A stretch of 34,142 bases of DNA from Acidithiobacillus sulfuriphilus (lineage in GTDB: Bacteria > Pseudomonadota > Gammaproteobacteria > Acidithiobacillales > Acidithiobacillaceae), in NCBI RefSeq assembly GCF_003721225.1, contig NZ_RIZI01000176.1:1-34142 (forward strand), given 5' to 3'. The notes under the pieces were generated by a model, which did no database searches, was not told the origin of the DNA, and saw only the letters and a program-made list of their open reading frames with translations. A program made the position numbers and the translations under genes. Positions 1-8,580 of this stretch are shown here, piece by piece; position 1 is the first letter of the stretch; every line of letters starts with the position of its first letter.

Positions 1-565
1 GGGGGCTGCGGCGCACCGCCAGGGCCGCCAGGATGGCCGCCACCGCCGCCGTCGCCAGCCCTACCCCATATTGCCCCAGCCAGGGGGCGAAACCGCCGAG
101 GAGTGCCCCCGTCTGACTGTAGCCTGTAGCCAGCCAAGGGAATCCCGTGAGCAGGCGCGCCCGCAGCCATTCCCCCAGGACCCAGAGCACCGGCAAGGCC
201 AGCAGCCGCGCCCCGCCGCGAAAAAAGCGGGCGGCGAGCCAGAGGGCCAGGGCCGGGTAGAGGGCGCAATAGGCGGCGAGGAAGGCCACCAATGCCCCCG
301 CCAGAAACCAGTCCATGTTGGCAAACTGGTGCAGGGTAATGGCGATCCAGTAGGTACCGGCGGCAAAGGCAGCAAAACCGAAGACATAGCCGCGCTGGGC
401 CGCTACCCGGGGACTGCTGTCCTGCACCAGGAAAAACAGGGCCGCCAGGAGCACCATGGCGAGATAGGACCAGCCAAAGGGGGCAAAGGCCAGGGGCCAG
501 CACGCCCCCAGCAAGAGGGACAGCAGCAATCCGCCGGGCTGCCCGGGCAGACCGCTCCGGCTCAC
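1..565 (-). CDS. lnt: Apolipoprotein N-acyltransferase, N-terminal part (truncated by window edge)
   Basis: Lnt adds the third acyl chain to the N-terminal cysteine of lipoproteins in the inner membrane. Only about 188 N-terminal residues lie in the window. They are very hydrophobic with several membrane segments, and contain the family-like stretch GEWLRARLLTGFPWLATGYSQ near residues 142-162, which resembles E. coli Lnt (FPWL..GYSQ). The nitrilase-like catalytic domain (Glu-Lys-Cys) lies beyond the left edge and could not be checked. The start is a GTG whose TGA-overlapping GTGA fuses it to the end of corC, so it is the last visible gene of the miaB-phoH-ybeY-corC-lnt operon. The corC-lnt order is conserved in many proteobacteria and supports the call. 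Confidence 0.9.
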   Translation of the reverse strand, partial: MSRSGLPGQPGGLLLSLLLGACWPLAFAPFGWSYLAMVLLAALFFLVQDSSPRVAAQRGYVFGFAAFAAGTYWIAITLHQFANMDWFLAGALVAFLAAYCALYPALALWLAARFFRGGARLLALPVLWVLGEWLRARLLTGFPWLATGYSQTGALLGGFAPWLGQYGVGLATAAVAAILAALAVRRSP

Positions 566-1428
566 GCGGGAGAAACCGGCTGATCCTGATCCTTGACCCG
601 GGAGAGCCGCAGGATCTGGACCCGCTTGCGGTCGGCGCGGAGGACTTCCAGGCGCAGGGTGCCTTCCTGCAGGACTTCTCCGGGACGCGGAACATGGCCC
701 AGGCGGTTGGTCACCCAGCCGCCCAGGGTGTCAATGTGCTCGTCTTCCAGTTGCACATGGAAATTGTGGTTGAATTCTTCCAGCGGAATCAGGGCGTTGA
801 CCAGATAGTCACCATCCTCGCGAGGAACGATCATCACGTCCTCGTCAATATCGTATTCATCCTCGATCTCGCCGACGATGATCTCCAGCACATCCTCAAT
901 GGTAATGAGCCCCGCCACTCCGCCGTATTCATCGACGACGATGGCCATGTGATGGCGGCCGGTGCGGAATTCATAGAGGAGATGATTGAGGTGCTTGCTT
1001 TCGGGAATGAAAGTCGCCGGACGCAGGAGTTCGGTGAGTCGGGGAGGGCTCTCCGCCCCGCCCTGGCAGGCCCGCAGCAGATCCTTGGCGAGGAGGATGC
1101 CGCGTACATCATCGCGGTCGTTGCCCACTAGCGGAAAACGGGAGTGGCCCACCTCCACCACCCGCGCGATGATCTCCGGCAGGGGCGCATCCATCTCGAT
1201 GATTTCCATTTGTGCCCGGGGAATCATGGCATCGCGTACCGTGAGCTCGGCCATGCGGAAGATGCCATCGACCATGCGCGCGGCCTCGGCGTCGATGATC
1301 TGCCGCTCGCCCGCCTCCCGAATGAGCTCCAGGAGTCCTTCCTGATCTTCAATGTTGCCGCGTAGGGACTGCGTAAAACGCTCCCACCACGTGCGGGGGC
1401 GTTCGGGACTACTTCGATCGTCATTCAT
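562..1428 (-). CDS. corC: CorC/HlyC-family CBS-domain transporter-associated protein
   Basis: A 288-residue cytoplasmic protein with a short N-terminal helical part, a tandem CBS pair (about residues 66-190, including VRDAMIPRAQM and the second CBS stretch VVDEYGGVAGLITIEDVLE), and a C-terminal CorC_HlyC domain (about 205-280, with DTLGGWV.N.LGHVP). E. coli CorC is 292 residues, so it is full length. The family was linked to magnesium/cobalt efflux; its real biochemical role is less certain. The chosen ATG at 1428 overlaps the end of ybeY by 8 bases. An upstream in-frame extension of 36 residues rich in Arg and Trp is ybeY in another frame and was rejected. It sits between ybeY and lnt, the usual neighbourhood. 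Confidence 0.93.
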   Translation of the reverse strand: MNDDRSSPERPRTWWERFTQSLRGNIEDQEGLLELIREAGERQIIDAEAARMVDGIFRMAELTVRDAMIPRAQMEIIEMDAPLPEIIARVVEVGHSRFPLVGNDRDDVRGILLAKDLLRACQGGAESPPRLTELLRPATFIPESKHLNHLLYEFRTGRHHMAIVVDEYGGVAGLITIEDVLEIIVGEIEDEYDIDEDVMIVPREDGDYLVNALIPLEEFNHNFHVQLEDEHIDTLGGWVTNRLGHVPRPGEVLQEGTLRLEVLRADRKRVQILRLSRVKDQDQPVSPA

Positions 1429-1927
1429 GGACGGCGGGTTGCACGTAAGGGTCGGCCACACCCATTTCAGCCAGAAAGCGGCATTCCAGCGCCTCCATCT
1501 CCGCCGCTTCCGCCTCATTCTGGTGATCATAACCAAGAAGATGCAGCGTGCTGTGAATCAGGAGGTGGCGGTAATGATCCAGCAGGCCTTTGCCCTGCTC
1601 GGCGGCCTCCCGCGCCACCACGGCGGGCGCAACGGCCATATCACCGAGGAGATCGCGGCGGAAGATCGCCGGCAGCGATGGCTGCGGAAAGGAGAGGCAA
1701 TTGGTGGGGGCGTCCTTGCCCCGAAAAGCGGCGTTGAGGGCCGCCATTGCGGCATTGTCCACAAAACGCAGGGAAATCTCTGCGCAGCGGCCCGCCTCCA
1801 GCCGCGGGGAAGGGGCCTGCAACGCCGCCAGAATGGCCCGCCGCGCCTGCATCCGGGAGGGCAAAGGCACGCCCTCCCCAAGGGCATCACTGCTGATGTG
1901 CAGGATCAAGGCCGGACGCGCCCTCAC
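1421..1927 (-). CDS. ybeY: Endoribonuclease YbeY (16S rRNA maturation)
   Basis: YbeY is a single-strand metallo-endoribonuclease involved in 16S rRNA 3' maturation and 70S quality control. The 168-residue protein carries the zinc motif HSTLHLLGYDH at residues 125-135 (His125, His129, His135), and upstream the family stretch FRGKDAPTNCLSFP (about 68-81). The usual HGTLHL reads HSTLHL here, a conservative change outside the metal ligands. The start is GTG in a GTGA overlap with the phoH stop, so translation is probably coupled. PhoH next to YbeY is one of the most conserved gene pairs in bacteria. Confidence 0.95.
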   Translation of the reverse strand: MRARPALILHISSDALGEGVPLPSRMQARRAILAALQAPSPRLEAGRCAEISLRFVDNAAMAALNAAFRGKDAPTNCLSFPQPSLPAIFRRDLLGDMAVAPAVVAREAAEQGKGLLDHYRHLLIHSTLHLLGYDHQNEAEAAEMEALECRFLAEMGVADPYVQPAVHE

Positions 1928-2892
1928 TGTTTCTCCCCCAGCCGATCATAGGCCTCGACGATGCGTGCCACCAGGGGATGGCGGACCACATCGGCACTCT
2001 GGAAAAAGACCATGTCGATCCCCTGTACCCCCTGCAATACCTCGATGGCCTGTACCAGGCCGGAAAGCTGGCCGCGGGGCAGGTCCACCTGGGTCACGTC
2101 ACCGGTGACCACGGCCTTGGCGCCAAAGCCGATACGGGTCAGGAACATCTTCATCTGCTCCGGCGTGGTGTTCTGCGCCTCGTCGAGGATGATGAAGGCG
2201 TCATTGAGGGTGCGGCCGCGCATATAGGCCAGGGGCGCCACCTCGATGACCTGGCGCTCGATGAGCTTGGACACCTTTTCAAAGCCCAACATCTCGTAGA
2301 GGGCGTCATAGAGGGGCCGCAGATAGGGATCCACCTTTTCGCTCAGGGTGCCGGGCAAAAAGCCCAGGCGCTCTCCCGCCTCCACCGCCGGCCGCACCAG
2401 GACCAGGCGGCGGATATGATTCTGCTCCATCTGCTCAACGGCGGCGGCCACGGCGAGGTAGGTCTTGCCGGTCCCCGCCGGGCCGATGCCAAAGGTCAGG
2501 TCATTGCTGCGGATGGACTGCAGATACTGGCGTTGGCGCAAGCCGCGACCACCCACCAGGCCCTTGAGGGTCTGGATACCCGCCACCTCCGATTCCGCGG
2601 CGCCGGGCTCCGCTTCCAGACGCACCCCCTGGATGCTGTGATGGACGAAATGCGGGCTGATATGGCGCCCCTGGCGAATCTGCGCGTAAAGCACGCCCAG
2701 CACCCCTTCGGCAGCCTGCACGGCCGGCTCCGGGCCGGTAATGTGGAAACGGCCGCCCCGCGGCAGGATCACCACTCCCAGGCGCGATTCGATCTGTTTG
2801 ATATGGCTGTCCAGTTCTCCGGAAAGTTCGGCCAGCATGCTGGCGCTGGCGCCATCCGCGACGAATTCGCCGTGGACGTTAAGCTCGGGCAT
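1924..2892 (-). CDS. PhoH-family ATPase (PhoL/YbeZ type)
   Basis: A 322-residue cytoplasmic ATPase of the PhoH/YbeZ family, believed to act as an RNA-related partner of YbeY. The N-terminal part (1-75) resembles the KH-like region of the family. The ATPase domain has Walker A GPAGTGKT at 137-144 and the Walker B-type DEAQN at 236-240, followed by TGD.TQ.DLP near 260. The ATG at 2892 was chosen because the sequence from [10 protein letters not shown] onward looks like the family N-terminus. The upstream 44 in-frame residues are miaB coding sequence in another frame. It overlaps the miaB 3' end by 14 bases and ybeY by 4. The miaB-phoH-ybeY-corC-lnt order is classic. Confidence 0.94.
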   Translation of the reverse strand: MPELNVHGEFVADGASASMLAELSGELDSHIKQIESRLGVVILPRGGRFHITGPEPAVQAAEGVLGVLYAQIRQGRHISPHFVHHSIQGVRLEAEPGAAESEVAGIQTLKGLVGGRGLRQRQYLQSIRSNDLTFGIGPAGTGKTYLAVAAAVEQMEQNHIRRLVLVRPAVEAGERLGFLPGTLSEKVDPYLRPLYDALYEMLGFEKVSKLIERQVIEVAPLAYMRGRTLNDAFIILDEAQNTTPEQMKMFLTRIGFGAKAVVTGDVTQVDLPRGQLSGLVQAIEVLQGVQGIDMVFFQSADVVRHPLVARIVEAYDRLGEKQ

Positions 2893-4291
2893 GGGCGAAT
2901 CCCCGCGGCTCCACCGCATCAGCCGGGAGCAGATCTCCGGACCAGCGCGCACGCAGGCTGTTGGGCATGGTTTCGGTGATCTCCACCAGGACCATCTGGC
3001 CGGACAGAACGGCAGGGCCGGCAAAATTCACCGAACGGTTGCAGCCCGTCTTGCCGGTGAGCTCCCGGGCATCGCGCCGGGAGGGGCCCGTCACCAGGAC
3101 TTCCTGGCGCGTCCCCAGCATGGCCTGGGCGTATTCCTGGGCAAGGGCATTGATCCGCCCCTGGAGGATGGCCAGGCGCTCCTCTTTGACCGCCTCGGGG
3201 ACGGCATCCTTGAGCTTGAGGGCCGGAGTGCCCGGTCGCGGACTGTATTTGAAGGAGTAGGACTGATCGAAGCGCACGGCGGCGATGAGATCCATGGTGG
3301 CGGCAAAGTCGGCGTCGGTTTCGCCGGGGAAGCCGACGATGAAGTCCGAGGAGAAGCGGATATCCGGGCGGGCGGCGCGCAGCTTGTCGATCTTTTCCAG
3401 ATAGCTGGCGACCTGATGCTTGCGGTGCATGCGCTTGAGGATGCGGTCCGAACCGCTCTGCACCGGCAGATGCAGGTGCGGGGCGAGGGTGGGGATACTG
3501 CCATGGGCCGCAATGAGGGCGTCGTCCAGGTCGTTGGGATGGGAGGTGGTGTAGCGCAGGCGCAGCAGCCCGGGGATACGCGCGAGGCGCTCCAGGAGCT
3601 CCGCCAGGCCGGCCTCGCCGATGAGCCCCGTCGCCCCACGATAGGCGTTCACATTCTGTCCCAGCAGGGTGATCTCCCGCACTCCCTGCCCCACCAGACT
3701 GCGCACCTCGCGGATGATGTCGGGCATGGGCCGACTGTATTCGCGCCCACGGGTATGGGGAACCACGCAAAAGGTGCAGAACTTGTCGCAGCCCTCCATG
3801 ATGGTCACAAAGGCACTGGGGCCATTCTGGCCGGGGCGCTCAGGCAGGTGGTCAAACTTTTCCAGGAAGGGAAAGTCCACGTCCACCTGGGGCTGACGGC
3901 TGGCCAGGGCGGCATCCAGCATGTCCGGCAAGCGATGCAGGGTTTGCGGACCGAAAACGAGGTCCACGAAGGGCGCCCGGCGGCGCAGGCGCATCCCTTC
4001 CTGGCTGGCCACACAACCGCCCACGCCGATGATCAGGTCGGGGTTCCGCTCCTTGAGGGGCCGCCAGAATCCGAGCTGGGTATAGACCTTGTCTTCGGCC
4101 TTTTCGCGGATGGAGCAGGTGTTGAGCAGAAGCAGGTCGGCCGCGGCGGGGTCGTCCACCACCCGCAGCCCATGACTGGCCGCGAGCAACTCCACCATAC
4201 GGGTGGAGTCGTACTCGTTCATCTGACAACCGTAGGTTTTGATATACAGGGTGTGCAAGCGAGGCTCACGCGCGACCGTTTTGGTCATCAT
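2879..4291 (-). CDS. miaB: tRNA-2-methylthio-N6-dimethylallyladenosine synthase MiaB
   Basis: MiaB is a radical-SAM methylthiotransferase that converts i6A37 to ms2i6A37 in tRNAs. From the ATG at 4291 it has 470 residues. The UPF0004 domain carries Cys22 (KTYGCQMN), Cys59 (NTCSIRE) and Cys93 (GGCVAS) for the auxiliary cluster. The radical-SAM motif CDKFCTFC gives Cys168, Cys172 and Cys175, and a TRAM domain lies at the C-terminus. An in-frame ATG at 4378 overlaps the stop of the upstream lipoprotein gene (ATGA) and would add 29 atypical residues. I prefer 4291 (or 4288) because homologues begin close to this point and a G-rich tract sits at ribosome-binding distance. The end overlaps phoH. 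Confidence 0.94.
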   Translation of the reverse strand: MMTKTVAREPRLHTLYIKTYGCQMNEYDSTRMVELLAASHGLRVVDDPAAADLLLLNTCSIREKAEDKVYTQLGFWRPLKERNPDLIIGVGGCVASQEGMRLRRRAPFVDLVFGPQTLHRLPDMLDAALASRQPQVDVDFPFLEKFDHLPERPGQNGPSAFVTIMEGCDKFCTFCVVPHTRGREYSRPMPDIIREVRSLVGQGVREITLLGQNVNAYRGATGLIGEAGLAELLERLARIPGLLRLRYTTSHPNDLDDALIAAHGSIPTLAPHLHLPVQSGSDRILKRMHRKHQVASYLEKIDKLRAARPDIRFSSDFIVGFPGETDADFAATMDLIAAVRFDQSYSFKYSPRPGTPALKLKDAVPEAVKEERLAILQGRINALAQEYAQAMLGTRQEVLVTGPSRRDARELTGKTGCNRSVNFAGPAVLSGQMVLVEITETMPNSLRARWSGDLLPADAVEPRGFAHARA

Positions 4292-4374
4292 AGGGCCGCC
4301 CCCCCCACCTTGACAAGGGCGGTGCGAAAAACGGCGGATCATTTGCCGCCTTTCGCGACGCATGGCAAAGGAGA

Positions 4375-4770
4375 TCATCCCTGCCCCAGCGCCTCCTGCA
4401 CATAGCGATGGAAGATCACGTCATCCTTTTCGCTGCCCAGGATCCCGAAGCGGCTGGTCACGGTGGTTACCTGCAAACCCTTATTGCGCACGGTGAGATC
4501 CACCAGCATGTGGCCCTGGCGGGCGTGGATGACGGTCGTATCCGCCCCTTCGCTATCCGTTTTCAGAACGACGCATTGCATCCGCGCCAGGGCCGTCTGC
4601 ACCGCTGACAAGGTGGGGGTATAGGCACTCGGATAGTATTGGGTGGTCTGCCCGGCATAGATGCCCGCGGCCCCCGCCCCGGCGGCGCCTCCCGCCACCA
4701 CGGCACATCCGGCGAGAGGGAGCGTGACCAACGTCGCAACGGCAAGCAGGACAGCAGTGAGACTTTTCAT
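4375..4770 (-). CDS. Small DUF3568-like lipoprotein
   Basis: A 131-residue predicted lipoprotein. The signal peptide ends in the lipobox LAGC with the acylated cysteine at residue 22, followed by a Gly/Ala-rich linker and a compact domain (about 45-131) whose pattern resembles DUF3568 lipoproteins. That family match is from memory, not a search, and the function is unknown. The ATG at 4770 was chosen over an upstream in-frame ATG at 4809 because it gives a clean signal peptide and is preceded by GGGGAAG. It is the first gene of the minus-strand operon: its TGA overlaps an ATG in the miaB frame, and a TATACT element lies just upstream. Confidence 0.75.
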   Translation of the reverse strand: MKSLTAVLLAVATLVTLPLAGCAVVAGGAAGAGAAGIYAGQTTQYYPSAYTPTLSAVQTALARMQCVVLKTDSEGADTTVIHARQGHMLVDLTVRNKGLQVTTVTSRFGILGSEKDDVIFHRYVQEALGQG

Positions 4771-4797
4771 GGACTTCCCCAACAGACGGTGGGGAGC

Positions 4798-4803
4798 AGT
4801 ATA
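4798..4803 (-). promoter_or_regulatory. Candidate -10 element for the lipoprotein-miaB-phoH-ybeY-corC-lnt operon
   Basis: On the minus strand TATACT lies about 28 bases before the chosen lipoprotein start, giving a short untranslated leader. No good -35 hexamer was seen 16-18 bases upstream, so this is a weak prediction based on the -10 and its position only. Confidence 0.35.
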
Positions 4804-4870
4804 ACGCATCCCTGCGGGTGGCAGGTAATCCGTCGGATCAATGAGGACGGGGAAGGCAGGGAAGGGAAAT

Positions 4871-4894
4871 GGGCAGGCCTGGCTGGGCCTGCCC
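4871..4894 (-). terminator. Possible intrinsic terminator after the PepSY gene
   Basis: A perfect 9-base-pair inverted repeat (GGGCAGGCC / GGCCTGCCC) with a 6-base loop lies about 46 bases past the PepSY stop. Read on the minus strand it is followed by ATTTCCCTT, a pyrimidine-rich but not pure T tract. It would insulate the PepSY gene from the lipoprotein-miaB operon downstream. Confidence 0.5.
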
Positions 4895-4940
4895 GGTATT
4901 GCTAGTTCGCCTAAAAACGGCAGATGCCGGACCGTTGGGA

Positions 4941-5249
4941 TCAGTCGCTGTTGGGGCCTTCCACGGAATTTTCCAGCACCCGCCCGCTGACGGCGTCGAT
5001 CCCCACTTCGTGGGTCACGGCACCCTGGCGGATATCAAAGGAATAGCGCAGGCCGCTGCCGCCCTTTTCCTTTTCCAGTTCTTCCTTGACGATCTTGCCC
5101 GGGAAGACCTTGGTAGCGGCCTGCCGTGCCTGGGGCAAGGTGACCTTGGCGTCCTTGGCATACTGTTCGCCGGTGAAGGCCCAGGCGCTGGTGGTGACCA
5201 GGGCCAAGGTGCCTGCAAACATGGCGAATATCCAGATTGGCTTTTTCAT
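4941..5249 (-). CDS. Secreted PepSY-domain protein
   Basis: A 102-residue protein with an N-terminal signal peptide (MKKPIWIF... cleavage probably after SAWA, residue 24) and one PepSY domain covering most of the rest. Visible features are VTLPQARQAATKVFPGKIVKEELEKE, here split across about 35-61, then RYSFDI and HEVGIDAVSGRVLE. Such small periplasmic PepSY proteins are thought to modulate proteases or sensors, but the role here is unknown. AGAGGAAA before the ATG is a good ribosome-binding site. The gene is monocistronic, divergent from the methyltransferase at 5446, and ends before a hairpin. Confidence 0.85.
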   Translation of the reverse strand: MKKPIWIFAMFAGTLALVTTSAWAFTGEQYAKDAKVTLPQARQAATKVFPGKIVKEELEKEKGGSGLRYSFDIRQGAVTHEVGIDAVSGRVLENSVEGPNSD

Positions 5250-5445
5250 GATGATTTCCTCTTGTCGCTAAAGACCCCGTTCATTCGGGATGAGGCCATC
5301 CTGCGCCGGCCACCTTAACAGAACCTGAAGGGATCATTATCCGGAAGCATGGCGTGGACCCGGGGACGGTGGCTTGCAGGCCGGTACGATCTGGGCCCAT
5401 CATAGAACCCTTTCCAAACCGCAAGAAGCCGCTGATGGGGGGTTA

Positions 5446-6024
5446 ATGCAGAAAAAAAACGGTCGGGTAGCGAACGCCTGGCATTTTACCCGCGAGTTTT
5501 TAAGAGATCCTCAAGCCATCGGTGCGGTGGTGCCCAGTTCCCCCTTTCTGGCACGGCGGATGGCGAGCCTCGTGCCGCCCGGGCCGGGGCCGGTCCTGGA
5601 GCTGGGTCCGGGGATGGGGCCCGTCACTGCGGCTCTCCTGGAAAGTGGCGTAAAGCCGGCGGAACTGATCCTGGTGGAACGCTCGCCGCGCCTCGCCCAG
5701 CATTTGTGCCATCGCTTTCCGGGCGTAGAAGTCCTGCAAGGGGATGCCGCCGATCTCCAGACCCTGCTAGCCGGCCGCGAAGCGGTACGCGCGGTGGTGT
5801 CGAGCCTGCCCCTGCGCAGCATGCCCCGGGAGGTGGTGCAACGGATCTTGCAACGCCTGCCGGCCATCAGCCGGCCCGGCACCGTCTTTATCCAGTTTAC
5901 CTACCATTTTCGCAGCTCCTGCCGGGAACCGCCGGCAGGATTCGAACGCGGGCGCGCCAGCGTGGTCTGGCGTAATCTGCCACCGGCGCGGGTGGACGCC
6001 TTTACCTTCCGCACCCCACTCTGA
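5446..6024 (+). CDS. PmtA-like SAM-dependent methyltransferase (phospholipid N-methyltransferase family)
   Basis: A 192-residue class I SAM-dependent methyltransferase. Motif I is LELGPGMGPVT (51-61), the acidic residue after strand 2 is Glu78 in ILVERS, GDAAD is at 99-103, and the post-I block is VSSLPLRSMP (118-127). The opening FTREFLRDPQAIGAVVPSS and the SSLPLR block are typical of bacterial phospholipid N-methyltransferases or rRNA-dimethylase-like relatives, so phosphatidylethanolamine methylation is likely but unproven. The ATG at 5446, preceded by a GGGGGG stretch, was chosen over one 72 bases upstream because homology begins there. A patatin-like phospholipase follows 44 bases later, which may suggest a phospholipid context. 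Confidence 0.8.
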   Translation: MQKKNGRVANAWHFTREFLRDPQAIGAVVPSSPFLARRMASLVPPGPGPVLELGPGMGPVTAALLESGVKPAELILVERSPRLAQHLCHRFPGVEVLQGDAADLQTLLAGREAVRAVVSSLPLRSMPREVVQRILQRLPAISRPGTVFIQFTYHFRSSCREPPAGFERGRASVVWRNLPPARVDAFTFRTPL

Positions 6025-6068
6025 ATCCCAAAGATGAGCGTAAAAACGGCGTCGCGGCCGTCCCCGCC

Positions 6069-6965
6069 ATGAGCCATAATCGCCCCACGTACCAGCACAA
6101 ACGGCAGGGCATCACCTTGGTCCTGGGCTCCGGCGGCGCCCGGGGCTTGGCCCATGTGGGCGTGCTCCGGGCGCTGGAGGAGATGCAGGTGCCCATTGCT
6201 GCGGTGGTGGGCTGCTCCATCGGCGCCCAGATCGGCGCGCTCTATTGCGCCGGCATCCCCGTTGCGGACCTGGAGATGGAAGCGCAGGGGATGCGCTGGT
6301 GGGAGGCGTTGCGCCTTTTTTTTCCGGATTTCGGCGGTGGGGGGCTGAACAGCGGCGGCGCCATCGAGGACTATCTGCGCCAGCGCCTCGGGGATCGCGA
6401 CATCCGGGATTTTGTCACCCCCTTTGCCTGTGTCGCTACGGATCTCGTGGCCGGCCGTGAGGTGGTCCTCACCGAGGGCCCGGCGCTGGCCGCCGTGCGC
6501 GCCAGCATCGCCCTGCCCGTGGTGCTCAGCCCGCAACGGCTGGGAGGGCGCATACTCGCCGATGGTGGTCTGGTGGACCCCGTTCCCGTAGCCGTTGCCA
6601 GGGCGCTCTTTCCGGGACCGCTGCTGGCGGTGCTGGTGCATGTGGCCACGCAACATGACGAATCCTGGCCGCCGCGGTACAGCGGCATGCTGCCCCGCAT
6701 CAATCCATTCAACCGCGGCGAGGACTGGGTGGCGGACCTACCCTATCCCAATCTCGTCCAAACCATGCGGCGGGCGGTGGAGATCATGCAGGGCCGCATC
6801 GTCGAGATGCAGCTCCAGACCAGTCCGGCGGATTTGACCTTGCAACCGAAACTGGGGAACATCCTCACCCTGGAATTCCACAAGGGGGAGGCGGCGGTGG
6901 CGGCAGGTTATCGGGCAGCTCAGGAGGCGACAGCCGCGATCATGGCGTTGTTGCAGCGTGAATGA
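6069..6965 (+). CDS. Patatin-like phospholipase (RssA/NTE family)
   Basis: A 298-residue patatin-like serine hydrolase. The oxyanion-hole motif GSGGARG is at 20-26, the nucleophile elbow GCSIG at 48-52 (Ser50), and the catalytic-dyad Asp165 lies in ADGGLVDPVP. All catalytic elements are intact. Length and the ...LVLGSGGARGLAHVGVLRALEE start resemble RssA/YchK-type cytoplasmic proteins. The lipid substrate is unknown. No signal peptide is visible. The ribosome-binding site is weak. It follows the PmtA-like gene and precedes ubiC. Confidence 0.88.
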   Translation: MSHNRPTYQHKRQGITLVLGSGGARGLAHVGVLRALEEMQVPIAAVVGCSIGAQIGALYCAGIPVADLEMEAQGMRWWEALRLFFPDFGGGGLNSGGAIEDYLRQRLGDRDIRDFVTPFACVATDLVAGREVVLTEGPALAAVRASIALPVVLSPQRLGGRILADGGLVDPVPVAVARALFPGPLLAVLVHVATQHDESWPPRYSGMLPRINPFNRGEDWVADLPYPNLVQTMRRAVEIMQGRIVEMQLQTSPADLTLQPKLGNILTLEFHKGEAAVAAGYRAAQEATAAIMALLQRE

Positions 6966-6984
6966 GCGGGGGCGCGGCGCGGTC

Positions 6985-7485
6985 ATGATGGTGCGCCGCC
7001 ACGCGCCGTGGGCCTTGTGGCCATGGCTGGTGCTGCCCGCCTCCCTCACCGCCGCCCTGCGCCGCGCCTACGGCCGCAGCGATACCCCGCAGGTCCTGTT
7101 GCTGGGCAGCGGTCGCGGCGTGGCCCGGCAGGAGGAGCGCCGGCACCTGCGCCTGCAGCGGGGCGAGCGGGTTTTTTGGCGTGAAGTCCTGCTCCATGGA
7201 GGCGATGCCGGCAGGCCCGCCCTCTGGGCACGCACCACGGTCCCCCTCCGCGGCCTGCGCCAGGGCTTGTTACCCCTGACCCGCCAGGGTACCCGACCCA
7301 TTGGCGACCTGCTCTTCCGCCACCGCCGTCTGCGCCGTTCGGCCATTGTCATCGAGCGTCGCCGCCGACAACAGGCCTGGTCCTGGGCACGGCGTTCCAT
7401 CCTGCAGCGGGGGCCATCCCAGGCCCTCATCGAGGAACACTTCAGCCATCACCTGCCGGCCTGGCATGGCCGGGGGCGGCGCTGA
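6985..7485 (+). CDS. ubiC: Chorismate--pyruvate lyase
   Basis: UbiC splits chorismate into 4-hydroxybenzoate and pyruvate, the first committed step of ubiquinone synthesis. The 167-residue protein matches the E. coli enzyme at FWREVLL (Arg for carboxylate binding), WARTTVP, GTRPIGDLLF, WARRSIL and the C-terminal ALIEEHF, whose Glu is the likely catalytic residue. The start is uncertain: ATG at 6985 is used, but a GTG at 6958 in the same frame would overlap the phospholipase end. The C-terminus shares its TGA with the ubiA start (TGATG), consistent with coupled ubiC-ubiA translation. Confidence 0.88.
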   Translation: MMVRRHAPWALWPWLVLPASLTAALRRAYGRSDTPQVLLLGSGRGVARQEERRHLRLQRGERVFWREVLLHGGDAGRPALWARTTVPLRGLRQGLLPLTRQGTRPIGDLLFRHRRLRRSAIVIERRRRQQAWSWARRSILQRGPSQALIEEHFSHHLPAWHGRGRR

Positions 7486-8351
7486 TGCGGCGCGCTTTTC
7501 CGCGGGAAAAATGGCAGGCCTATGCCGCCCTCATGCGGATCGACCGCCCCATCGGCACCCTGCTGCTCCTCTGGCCCACCTATTGGGCCCTGTGGCTGGC
7601 TGCGGGAGGCAATCCGCCCCTAGGCGTGTTTTTGATCTTCACCGCCGGCACCTTCCTCATGCGCTCGGCCGGCTGCGTCATCAATGATTATTTCGATCGG
7701 GACTTCGACCGCCATGTCGCCCGCACCTGCCAGCGCCCCCTCGCCGCAGGCGCGATCACGCCGCGGGAGGCCCTGGTCCTGTTCCTCCTGCTCTGCCTGG
7801 GGGCGGCGGCCCTGCTGCCTTTCCTCAATGGTCTGACCATCCTGCTGGCCGGGGGCGCGGTGCTGGTGACGGTGACCTATCCCCTCTTCAAACGCTTCAC
7901 CCATTTGCCCCAGGCCTATCTGGGGCTGGCCTTTTCCTTCGGTATCCCCATGGCCTTCGCCGCCCAGACCGGCCGTGTTCCGGTCCTGGCCTGGTGGCTC
8001 ATGCTCGCCAACGCCTGCTGGGTACTGGCCTATGACACCGCTTATGCCATGGCCGATCGGCCCGATGATCTCAAGATCGGGGTCAAGTCCAGCGCCATCC
8101 TCTTTGGTCCCTACGACCGCCTGGCCATTGCCGGTTTTCATGGGGTGATGCTGCTCATTCTCAGTCTGATCGGCCTGGATTTGCGGCTCCATTGGCCCTA
8201 TTTCCTCGGCCTGTTGCTGGCCACCCTGCTGGCCGCTTATGAACAGTCCTTGTTGCGTGGTGACCGCGATCAGGCCCTTCGCGCCTTTCTCCACAACAAC
8301 TGGCTGGGCATGGTCATCTTCGGCGGCATCATGGGCGGTCTAGGCCATTGA
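7485..8351 (+). CDS. ubiA: 4-hydroxybenzoate polyprenyltransferase
   Basis: A 288-residue integral membrane prenyltransferase that attaches the polyprenyl tail to 4-hydroxybenzoate in ubiquinone synthesis. It has about eight to nine hydrophobic segments. The first Asp-rich motif is NDYFDRDFDRHVART (about residues 67-81) and the second is DTAYAMADRPDDLKIGVKSSAI (split around 184-205), both required for Mg2+-diphosphate binding. Length matches the family (about 290). It directly follows ubiC. The AT-rich DnaA-box region begins right after its stop. Confidence 0.95.
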   Translation: MRRAFPREKWQAYAALMRIDRPIGTLLLLWPTYWALWLAAGGNPPLGVFLIFTAGTFLMRSAGCVINDYFDRDFDRHVARTCQRPLAAGAITPREALVLFLLLCLGAAALLPFLNGLTILLAGGAVLVTVTYPLFKRFTHLPQAYLGLAFSFGIPMAFAAQTGRVPVLAWWLMLANACWVLAYDTAYAMADRPDDLKIGVKSSAILFGPYDRLAIAGFHGVMLLILSLIGLDLRLHWPYFLGLLLATLLAAYEQSLLRGDRDQALRAFLHNNWLGMVIFGGIMGGLGH

Positions 8352-8395
8352 TCGCACAACTCAAGGATGTCTTTCTCCAGTATTCGCCCACAAAC

Positions 8396-8404
8396 TTATA
8401 CACA
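8396..8404 (+). promoter_or_regulatory. DnaA box (R2-type)
   Basis: The sequence TTATACACA matches the TTATNCACA consensus exactly. It lies 45 bases after the ubiA stop at the left edge of the AT-rich stretch. Confidence 0.6.
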
Positions 8405-8571
8405 GTTTACTTCTATGCCTGTTTCCATTGCATGACATCGCCCAAGCCCAGCAAAAAAATTATAACTACCTGTTTTTATTGTGTTTATAGTGTTGCCACT
8501 TTTTTAGGCATGGGGGTCAAAGCCTTACGGAACGGGGCCTCCGGGGGGTTCTTCGGTCCCCATGCACAGAG

Positions 8572-8580
8572 TTATCCACA
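8572..8580 (+). promoter_or_regulatory. DnaA box (R1/R4-type)
   Basis: TTATCCACA is the highest-affinity DnaA box sequence known from E. coli. It lies 18 bases before the priA ATG, so a bound protein could block priA translation-proximal transcription or be part of a larger DnaA complex with the box at 8396. Confidence 0.65.

Noticed and set aside
2741..4405. A 554-codon plus-strand open frame antisense to miaB.
   Set aside because: MiaB cysteine clusters are intact on the minus strand; this frame shows only shadow composition.
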